Part shown: piece by piece, positions 55,225 through 61,640 of the stretch
How positions within the stretch are numbered: position 1 is the first letter of the stretch
Layout of the letters: every line of letters starts with the position of its first letter
Assembly: GCF_029892095.1 (NCBI RefSeq)
Contig: NZ_JARZAE010000004.1
Span: 4,402,001 to 4,466,000 of the forward strand
Direction of reading: 5' to 3'
Length of the DNA stretch: 64,000 nucleotides
Origin: Kitasatospora sp. MAP12-44
Lineage (GTDB): Bacteria; Actinomycetota; Actinomycetes; Streptomycetales; Streptomycetaceae
Position numbers and translations under genes: made by a program
The notes under the pieces: generated by a model
Told to the model about the DNA's origin: nothing
Database searches by the model: none
What the model saw: the letters and a program-made list of their open reading frames with translations, nothing else

Positions 55225-56400
55225 ATGGCCTTAACTACGCGCCCGGCGCCACCTGACCCCACCCGCGTCGCTGACCAGTACGAGATGGTCGTCCTGCAAC
55301 CCACGAGCTTCTGCAACCTGGACTGCCGGTACTGCTACCTGCCGCTGAGGAAGCAGCGCCTGGAGATGCACCCCGGTATTGCCGCTGCGGTCGCCGCGGA
55401 TGTCGCCCTTCAGGACGCAGACCACAAGGTCATCGTGCTCTGGCACAGCGGGGAGCCGACGGCGATTGGCCCCGTCAAGTTCCGAGAGCTGCTGGCCCCG
55501 TTCGAGGCGCTTCGGAAGGCTGGCCGTGTCAGGCACAGCATCCAGACCAACGCCACGCTGATCACCGACGAGTGGTGCCGGCTCTTTGCTGAGTACGACG
55601 TCCAGGTTGGCGTCAGCCTCGACGGTCCTGCCTTCGCCAACTCCGAGCGCGTCAACCTGGCCGGCCGTCCCGCGTTCGACCAGATCACCGCCGGAATCAC
55701 CAGGATGAAGGCTGCGGGCATCGACGTCTCGGTGATCGCTGTTATCACCCCGGCCACCGTGCACCAGGGCACCGAGATCATCGCCTTCCTGGACGGCATC
55801 GGGTTCGAGCAGATCGGCTTCAACCTGGAGGAGATCGAAGGGGCGAACGCCGGCCGACCAATGATCGGCGACGAGGATGCCCGGCAGTTCTGGCGCGACG
55901 TCATCGGGTACTGCCAAACGGCTGCCGTTCCTCCGAACGTCCGTGAACTGGGCAGCTTGGCGCGCCGCCTGCGGGCCAACACCGAGCCGGGCCGCGATGT
56001 CCTGCCGACCGTCACCTACGACGGAGACATCATCCTGGTCTCGCCCGAGCTGGCGGGCACCATCGCCCCCGAGCACCAGGACTTCGTGGTGGGCAATGTC
56101 CGCTTCGAGACGATCCAGTCAGTCCTCCGCCGCCACCACGAGATCCCCTATGTCGCAGCGTTCGAGCACGGCCTGACGATGTGCCGCGACACCTGCCCCT
56201 TCTGGGCCACTTGCTTCGGCGGCTACGCCTCCAACCGGTACTGCGAGCAGGGCCGGTTCGACATCACCGAGACGCAGCACTGCCGGGGAACCCGTCAGGC
56301 CCTGGTCCTAGCCGTGCTCGACACGGCCGACCCGGACACCGACCGGGAATTGATCACCACCGTCCACACCATCACGCGAGGAGAGATCCATGGCCACTGA
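55225..56400 (+). CDS. amcB: Radical SAM/SPASM cyclophane-forming peptide maturase (AmcB type)
   Basis: 391 aa from ATG 55225, AAGGAG at 11 nt. The [4Fe-4S] CxxxCxxC motif is C30, C34, C37 in SFCNLDCRYCYLP; GEP is near residue 76. C320, C324, C330, C340 and C353 form the SPASM-like auxiliary cluster region. It should join aromatic rings to neighbouring side-chain carbons of the adjacent precursor. Codon 3 is TTA (55231-55233), the rare leucine codon read by bldA tRNA in Streptomyces. The last 11 nt overlap the precursor gene. The name AmcB follows the family as I know it. Confidence 0.9.
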   Translation: MALTTRPAPPDPTRVADQYEMVVLQPTSFCNLDCRYCYLPLRKQRLEMHPGIAAAVAADVALQDADHKVIVLWHSGEPTAIGPVKFRELLAPFEALRKAGRVRHSIQTNATLITDEWCRLFAEYDVQVGVSLDGPAFANSERVNLAGRPAFDQITAGITRMKAAGIDVSVIAVITPATVHQGTEIIAFLDGIGFEQIGFNLEEIEGANAGRPMIGDEDARQFWRDVIGYCQTAAVPPNVRELGSLARRLRANTEPGRDVLPTVTYDGDIILVSPELAGTIAPEHQDFVVGNVRFETIQSVLRRHHEIPYVAAFEHGLTMCRDTCPFWATCFGGYASNRYCEQGRFDITETQHCRGTRQALVLAVLDTADPDTDRELITTVHTITRGEIHGH

Positions 56401-56551
56401 CCACAGCACCGACGACGCGCCGACCAGCGACGACCACAAGCCGAAGAGGGGCGTTACCGCTGTCCTCGGCTCCTACGAGGCCAGCGACGCCGGAACGGGC
56501 GCGACCAATTTCACCAACTACTCCGACAACGGCTTCTCCGACAGCAAGTGA
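56390..56551 (+). CDS. amcA: RiPP precursor with three Omega-x-N/D motifs (AmcA type)
   Basis: 53 aa, starting inside the amcB 3' end with AGGAG 6 nt upstream. Residues 1-20 are acidic then basic (HKPKR). GVTAVLGSYEAS may be the recognition segment. The C-terminus contains F41-T42-N43, Y44-S45-D46 and F49-S50-D51, followed by SK. Aromatic-x-Asn/Asp triplets are the substrates of three-residue cyclophane enzymes, so three rings are predicted. No cysteines. No protease site is obvious. Too short for normal gene callers. Confidence 0.88.
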   Translation: MATDHSTDDAPTSDDHKPKRGVTAVLGSYEASDAGTGATNFTNYSDNGFSDSK

Positions 56552-56588
56552 CGCGGTAGACCAGTAGGGTCAAGCCGAGGAGGAGACC

Positions 56589-56924
56589 GTGCCCTACTAC
56601 GTTCTGGTGACCGGATCAAGGAGCCCACTTCGGGGGGCGATCATCACGGAGGCACGCCACCGCCTGTGGCGTGTCGGGACGCTCGACCATACGCCGGGCG
56701 GGATCACGGTCATACAGCCGGAGGGCGGGTCGGACGGTCTCCTCTGGGACGCCGTGATCGACACTGGGACGCAGGGCGCGGACATCGAGGCCCGCAAATA
56801 TGTGCCAGTGTCCGAGGACGTGGGTGACATCAAGGCTGCCGCTGTGGAAGCGTGCGACCGGGCGGCGTCCCGCACTAGCACAGCCCTGCGGCGGCTCGGC
56901 ATCGGTCGTCTGCTGCACGGCTGA
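56589..56924 (+). CDS. 111-aa unknown protein downstream of the RiPP precursor
   Basis: GTG 56589 follows GGAGGAG. The N-terminal part alternates beta strands (YYVLVTGS, GAIITEAR, GITVIQP), then an acidic stretch and a basic C-terminal helix (RTSTALRRLGIGRLLHG). It lies 37 nt after amcA and likely shares its transcript. No domain is recognised; it could be a maturation or immunity partner, but that is a guess. Confidence 0.62.
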   Translation: MPYYVLVTGSRSPLRGAIITEARHRLWRVGTLDHTPGGITVIQPEGGSDGLLWDAVIDTGTQGADIEARKYVPVSEDVGDIKAAAVEACDRAASRTSTALRRLGIGRLLHG

Positions 56925-56983
56925 GCGCCCCTCCCGGCGGACATGACTCCCGAGCCTCGCCGCGCAGTCCGAGGCATGACGAA

Positions 56984-57017
56984 GCGCCCCCGCCCGCCCG
57001 AAGGAGAGCGGGGGCGC
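56984..57017. terminator. Shared terminator between RiPP operon and prophage
   Basis: GCGCCCCCGC (56984-56993) pairs with GCGGGGGCGC (57008-57017). It lies between convergent genes (stops at 56924 and 57025). Confidence 0.85.
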
Positions 57018-57024
57018 GGTGCTT

Positions 57025-57342
57025 CTACTGCTCGGGCCCGGACGAGCTGCCAGTGACGCATTGCTCGACCCGGTCGAGCGCGTCCCTGAGCGACGCACCG
57101 GAGTTGGGATGCAGCTCGTGCTCGATCCGGTCGAGCCTGGCCATCACCCCCAGCCTGCCGGGAACTCCCGGCCGGGACGGGGTTCCCTGCCAGTCGTCGA
57201 TCACCTCGTCCATCCGGCCAACTAGCCGGACCAGCGCCCGGACCGCGCGCCAGAGAAGCGCGAGCAGCCCGGCGATCGCGACTGCGGCGGCCGACCAGAT
57301 GACCAGCACGTCGACGCCGATCACGCCGGTGGAGGTGTTCAC
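57025..57342 (-). CDS. Small phage membrane protein (DUF2746-like)
   Basis: 105 aa. One helix at residues 11-32 (VLVIWSAAAVAIAGLLALLW), then a coiled soluble part with WQGTPSRPGVPGR and LDRIEHELHPN, features I associate with phage DUF2746 proteins. Overlaps the next gene's stop by 4 nt (ATGA). Role in lysis control or tail is not established. Confidence 0.65.
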   Translation of the reverse strand: MNTSTGVIGVDVLVIWSAAAVAIAGLLALLWRAVRALVRLVGRMDEVIDDWQGTPSRPGVPGRLGVMARLDRIEHELHPNSGASLRDALDRVEQCVTGSSSGPEQ

Positions 57343-57755
57343 ACGGCGCTCGCAGGGGTCGGGTCCACCGCCTGCGGAGCGAGGACAACGGCAACGGGCG
57401 CGGCAGCCGGGTCCGACATGACCGCGGGCGAGGCCGGGGCCGTAGCGCCCGCGGCCTGCTCGACCACGGCCGCCAGGCGCCGGAGCTCCTCGGCCGCGTT
57501 GTGCCGGACGCGCAGGACCTCGGCCTCGGCTGCGGCCGCGATCCGCTGCGCGTCGGCCGTGACGGTGGCTATGAGCGCCGGGTCATGAGCCTGGACGGCG
57601 TCGGCGACGCTTACGACGTCGTTCCGCAGCACCTGAGCATTGCCGGTCCCTACGTCGGCGGCCACGCGGCCGAGTCGGGCGGCGAGCGCCTGGAGGACGT
57701 TGTGGAGCGTGACGCCGGCGGTGGTCACGGTGAGCAGGGTGGAAAGGCTGTCCAT
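57339..57755 (-). CDS. Phage protein, unknown
   Basis: 138 aa. Hydrophobic start (STLLTVTTAGVTLHNVLQALA), a long Ala-rich helical middle (RIAAAAEAEVLRVRHNAAEEL) and a Pro/Val-rich tail. ATG 57755 follows CGGAG. It lies 17 nt after the endolysin gene and is followed by the DUF2746-like gene. Position suggests a lysis-cassette or membrane-anchored role; nothing more is seen. Confidence 0.65.
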   Translation of the reverse strand: MDSLSTLLTVTTAGVTLHNVLQALAARLGRVAADVGTGNAQVLRNDVVSVADAVQAHDPALIATVTADAQRIAAAAEAEVLRVRHNAAEELRRLAAVVEQAAGATAPASPAVMSDPAAAPVAVVLAPQAVDPTPASAV

Positions 57756-57772
57756 AGTCGTTCTCCGATCGG

Positions 57773-58558
57773 TTAGTTGGTGACGGGCGCGGTCCATGCC
57801 GCGTTCCAGGTGACGGGGCCGACGATGCCGTCGACGCCCAGGCCCTTCTCCTGCTGGAACTGGCGGCAGATGGCGGCGGAGGCCGGTCCGTACCAGCCGT
57901 CCACCGCGATCGACCAGCCTCGGGCTGCCATCTGCCGCTGCCAGGTCTGCACGTTGTTGTCGTGCAGCATCGGCGAGCGGACGGACAGGTATTCGCCGGG
58001 CCACGCCGGGTGCGGCGGCGCGGGCGGGGCCGGCGGCTTCGGGGCGCTGGGCGCGGGCTGGCCGACGAGCTGCGCGGCCCGGGCCAGGATCGCCGGGCGC
58101 TGGGCGAGGATCGCGTTGCCCGGGCAGTCGTAGTGGCCGCCCCAGGCCGCGCCACCCATGCCGTGCCAGCCGAGCCCGGTCCCGTTCGGGTCGTCGGTGG
58201 GCTGCACCGGGATGCCGTACTGGCCGTGCAGCCAGGCCAGCAGCTGCGCGCAGTTCTCGATCTGACTGGCCGTCAGGCTGTCGCCGCCCAGCCCCTCGTT
58301 CTCGACGCTGACCCAACTCCGGTTGCCGGCCATCTCGGTCCAGGCCGCGTCGTCGGTGTCCACCAGCTGGCGCAGCCCGCCGGACTTGGGGTTGAGGAAG
58401 TGCGAGGAGGCCTGCGAGGACGGGTCCTTGAACCAGGACTCGGTACCGGCCTCGCCGCCGTCCTGGATGTGCAGGACCAAGCCGCGGTGCTCGGACATAC
58501 CGCCCGGGTAGAGGTTGGGCGTGGGGCCGATCCACTGGGCTGCGGGCATGCGTGCCAT
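57773..58558 (-). CDS. Endolysin: N-acetylmuramoyl-L-alanine amidase with peptidoglycan-binding domain
   Basis: 261 aa. Residues 20-165 are an amidase_2 fold: LVLHIQDGG holds the first zinc histidine, VSVENEG the glutamate, and HYDCPG the last ligands. A Pro-rich linker follows, then a PG_binding_1 domain (residues about 195-255, VDGWYGPASAAICRQFQ and DGIVGPVTW). It cuts the stem peptide from peptidoglycan at host lysis. It starts with a one-base overlap of the holin-candidate stop (TGATG-like junction). No signal peptide. Confidence 0.9.
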   Translation of the reverse strand: MARMPAAQWIGPTPNLYPGGMSEHRGLVLHIQDGGEAGTESWFKDPSSQASSHFLNPKSGGLRQLVDTDDAAWTEMAGNRSWVSVENEGLGGDSLTASQIENCAQLLAWLHGQYGIPVQPTDDPNGTGLGWHGMGGAAWGGHYDCPGNAILAQRPAILARAAQLVGQPAPSAPKPPAPPAPPHPAWPGEYLSVRSPMLHDNNVQTWQRQMAARGWSIAVDGWYGPASAAICRQFQQEKGLGVDGIVGPVTWNAAWTAPVTN

Positions 58559-58848
58559 CAGAGGGTCTCCTTCTGGGTGGTGACGTGCTGCTTGAGGTCT
58601 TCGTGGCGGTTGGTGTGGCGCTGTTCGGCGGCCTTCTGCTCGGCTAGCACGAGCAGAGAGACGGTGGCGGAGATCACGTTGGTGTAGTTCCCGCCGACCG
58701 ACTCGAAGGCCTGGTCGCTTCCCTCTGTCAGCAGGCCGATGCCCAGGAAGAGCAGGGCGAGGATGTGCCAGCGGCTGATGGAGACCTGCTCCACAGCGGC
58801 GAGGAGCCGGTCGACGGCGGAGTTGATGCGTTGCACGTGCTGCTCCAT
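58558..58848 (-). CDS. Holin candidate, two membrane helices
   Basis: 96 aa. Two hydrophobic segments (residues 27-43, HILALLFLGIGLLTEG, and 58-70, VISATVSLLVLAEQ) separated by a short loop, with charged ends rich in Glu, Gln and Lys. Directly upstream of the endolysin. Class II holin topology fits, but this kind of small phage membrane protein also includes anchors, so the call is tentative. Confidence 0.6.
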   Translation of the reverse strand: MEQHVQRINSAVDRLLAAVEQVSISRWHILALLFLGIGLLTEGSDQAFESVGGNYTNVISATVSLLVLAEQKAAEQRHTNRHEDLKQHVTTQKETL

Positions 58849-58860
58849 GTCGTTCGCGGG

Positions 58861-59403
58861 TCAGGGGGTCTGGAGGGAGCGCAGGCAGCCGCTGAACCAG
58901 GACCATTGCGGGCCGTAGCTGGTGCCGGGGCTGTTCACCGCTGCGCCGCTGTTCTGGTACAGGGTCAGCCCGATGACGTCGCCGACGTTGCAGATGATCT
59001 GCGGGGCGTTGATGTAGAACACGCCTGGGTCCGCGGCCTGGGCGTAGACGGCGCCGGCACCGTCGAGCGTGCTGCCGTTCTGTGTTATGGCCACGATGCG
59101 CAGTCCGGCGGTGGCCGTGGCCAGGCCTGCGCCGCCGAAGAAGTCCCAGACGCCCGCGAAGGGCACGACGTAGGAGTACGGCGCGGTGGCGCTCAGGCCC
59201 GAGTCGGAGTCGTGGATCGGGGTCTCGCAGGTGACCTGGGTGGTGGCGTTGTTGGGGAAGGACTGCGTCACGTGCTGCTCGGCGCGGAAGGAGGGCGGGT
59301 TGGCCCAGAACTGCAGGTAGGCGCTGATCTGGTTGAGCTGGGTGGAGGTGATCTCCTGGTTCGCTGACCAGGTGGGTGCGGTGGGCAGCGTGCGGGCGGC
59401 CAA
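58861..59403 (-). CDS. Phage tail-associated protein with TTG start
   Basis: 180 aa. The TTG at 59403 lies 7 nt after GGAGG and is the only sensible start near a good ribosome site. Beta-rich, with the repeated GxxLxxxxxG pattern of tail or receptor proteins; ISAYLQFWANPPSFRAEQ near the N-terminus and PQIICNVGDVIGLTLYQ near the end. Position after the minor tail gene supports tail or fibre location. No catalytic motif. Confidence 0.7.
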   Translation of the reverse strand: MAARTLPTAPTWSANQEITSTQLNQISAYLQFWANPPSFRAEQHVTQSFPNNATTQVTCETPIHDSDSGLSATAPYSYVVPFAGVWDFFGGAGLATATAGLRIVAITQNGSTLDGAGAVYAQAADPGVFYINAPQIICNVGDVIGLTLYQNSGAAVNSPGTSYGPQWSWFSGCLRSLQTP

Positions 59404-59416
59404 GTGGGTGCCTCCT

Positions 59417-61639
59417 TCAGTAGGCGAGGGTGATGCCGGGGGTGTCGCAGAGTCCGAGGGTGGGTGAGTCGCACTGGTAGGTGGGGCCCTGGGCGGGTGA
59501 GGTGGACCAGGCGATGAGGTGTTGGCCGGCGGTGATGGTCTCGGTCCAGCCTTCGACGGTGTGGCTGCTGGTACCGCCGGCGCCGTAGGGGCTCTGCTCC
59601 TGCCAGCCGGTGACCTGCAGGACGCCGGAGAGGGTGAGGGCGAGGACGGCGTCGTACCAGGCGGGGCCGTAGCCGGGTAGTTGGGCGAGGGTGGCGGCCT
59701 CGACGGCCAGGGGGGCCGGCCTGGGTGGCGGGTTGGCGCCGGCGGCGATGAGTGCGGCACCGAGGCTGGCGGCCTCCAGGCCGTTGAGGTTGACGGTGTC
59801 GAGTTGGGTGGCGTATTCGCCGAACAGCGCCCGGGAGGCGGCACCACCGGTGGTGACGGTGATGGCGCCGGCGCCGGAGGGGGTGACCTGGACCTGATTG
59901 ACGAGGTACTGGAAGTCGTCGGCGAAGGCGGTCGTGGGGTCGAGGTCGACGGCGGCGATCGTCAACGCCGGGACCGGGTTGGCGCGTTGGGTGGACGCCT
60001 GCAGGGTGATCCGGCCGTAGGCGTCCACGAACAGCGGCATGCCCTCGGTGTGGGCGACGGTGCGCAGTGCGTCGAGCACGTTCTTGCCGGTGATGGCCTG
60101 GGGTCCGCATGGGTGGGCGGTGGGGGAGATGTGCAGGACGGGGCTGGTGCCAGTGGTCGGCTGGGGGACTGTCAAGTAGGTGCCCGGGAGGTAGGTCGGC
60201 TGTTCGGGCACTGGCAGCCCGGCGTAGGAGACCAGGCGGGCCACGCGCTGGCCTGTGTTCTCGCCGGCGTGACCGGTCGCGCCCGCCAGATAGGCGCTGT
60301 ACCAGCTGGGGTTGATCGCGGCCGCCGGGATGAGGTGGGCGACGACATCCGAGATCGCGCCGGTGAAGAGGCTGACCCCGCTGGTGAACGTGATGGCGTT
60401 CCAGCCCTCCGCGCCGCCGACGGTGATCCTGGACAGGGCCGGGGACGGGCAGAAGCCTGCGGACGGCGTTGCGGAGCCGAAGGCAAAGTAGGTCTGCGCA
60501 CCGTCGATGGCCGCGGAGAGGTACGACGCGCCGCCGCCTGTGGCGGCGACGGTCTGCAGGCGGACGCTGATCTGGTGCCAGGCACCGTCGGTGAGGGGGA
60601 GCTTGGACGCGCTCTGGATGAGATTGCCGATGGCGGAGTTGGTGGAGGTCAGCGGTGCCTGGTAGAGCTGTGCGCAGCCGTTGCTGTCCAGGCCCAGGCC
60701 GATCACGTAGTTGGTGGTGGGGTCGGCCCAGCTCCAGATGGGCTGGTAGGGAGTTGTCGTCTTGATCCAGCAGGTGAACTGCGCGACGGCCTGCAGGCGG
60801 ATGGTGCCCTGCAGGTAGCTTCCGTTCGGCAGGGCGTTGGTGTTGCCGCTGAAGCCGGGGTAGGGGTTGCCGGACGGCGCGAACATGGCGGTCTGCCGCC
60901 CGTCGAATCCGGGCGCCGGGGCGCTTGACCAGGTCAGGCCGGTACCGCCGGCCACGCCGATGGAGCGCACCGTCAGGCTCTGGCCGCCGGCGGGTGCCTG
61001 CCCGGAGACGTCGGAGGCGTAGGTGGCGCCGGCGGGCTCACCCAGCGGCCAGTACCCGGCGATGTAGGGGGCGCCGACCGTGTCGGACATCCACTCCTCG
61101 ACCAGCATCGTGGCGTACTTGGGGGCCTGGGTCAGCAGGACGAAGACGTCGGAGGCGCTGATCTGGCTCTGCGCGCCGGCGCCGGTGATGGTGGTGGGCA
61201 GGGCGGTGATGTAGCCGGTGAACCTCCTGCTGGCGGTGCCGGACAGCGGGAGCAGGTCGACGCGCAGCCAGGCGCCTTTGCGGATCAGTCCGCACCAGGC
61301 GGACGAGGGGTTGCCTGCGGTCCAGCGGCCGTCGGTGTTGTCGACGGTGAGGGTGCAGGTGGCGGCGCCGGGGTCGGCGAGGCCGTCGGGGCGCCCGGGG
61401 TTGATGGTGATGGGCTGGTCCTGGTCGACGTAGGAGGTGACGTCGAGCCAGGCCGGGTTGGGGGTGTAGGGCGGGTCGAAGGAGATGTAGACGCGCGGGG
61501 TGGACGCGGCGCCGTTCAGTTGCTGCGCGAGGCTCTGCCCGGTGCCGGCCGGGGCGGCCTGGGCGTGGCGGATCCAGGGGTTGCGGCGCCGGGGCGGGCG
61601 GGGGACGGGCTGGGTGCGGGTGCTGGTCGCGTAAGGCAT
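59417..61639 (-). CDS. Large minor tail protein with LamG-like domain
   Basis: 740 aa. Early residues (VYISFDPPYTPNPAWLDVTSYV, then LTVDNTDGRWTAGNPSS) are a pattern seen in distal tail/baseplate proteins of actinophages. A jelly-roll or LamG-like region lies around 190-420 (PLTDGAWHQISVRLQT, AAIDGAQTYFAFGS). The C-terminal part is beta-rich. One nt separates it from the tape measure gene. Role at tail tip or adsorption is likely from position. Confidence 0.78.
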   Translation of the reverse strand: MPYATSTRTQPVPRPPRRRNPWIRHAQAAPAGTGQSLAQQLNGAASTPRVYISFDPPYTPNPAWLDVTSYVDQDQPITINPGRPDGLADPGAATCTLTVDNTDGRWTAGNPSSAWCGLIRKGAWLRVDLLPLSGTASRRFTGYITALPTTITGAGAQSQISASDVFVLLTQAPKYATMLVEEWMSDTVGAPYIAGYWPLGEPAGATYASDVSGQAPAGGQSLTVRSIGVAGGTGLTWSSAPAPGFDGRQTAMFAPSGNPYPGFSGNTNALPNGSYLQGTIRLQAVAQFTCWIKTTTPYQPIWSWADPTTNYVIGLGLDSNGCAQLYQAPLTSTNSAIGNLIQSASKLPLTDGAWHQISVRLQTVAATGGGASYLSAAIDGAQTYFAFGSATPSAGFCPSPALSRITVGGAEGWNAITFTSGVSLFTGAISDVVAHLIPAAAINPSWYSAYLAGATGHAGENTGQRVARLVSYAGLPVPEQPTYLPGTYLTVPQPTTGTSPVLHISPTAHPCGPQAITGKNVLDALRTVAHTEGMPLFVDAYGRITLQASTQRANPVPALTIAAVDLDPTTAFADDFQYLVNQVQVTPSGAGAITVTTGGAASRALFGEYATQLDTVNLNGLEAASLGAALIAAGANPPPRPAPLAVEAATLAQLPGYGPAWYDAVLALTLSGVLQVTGWQEQSPYGAGGTSSHTVEGWTETITAGQHLIAWSTSPAQGPTYQCDSPTLGLCDTPGITLAY

Positions 61640-61640
61640 C

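Noticed and set aside
56390..56551. FxsA-type RiPP instead of AmcA type
   Set aside because: The C-terminus is not FxSxx; three Omega-x-N/D triplets and the lack of the FxsC/FxsT neighbours fit the AmcA type better.
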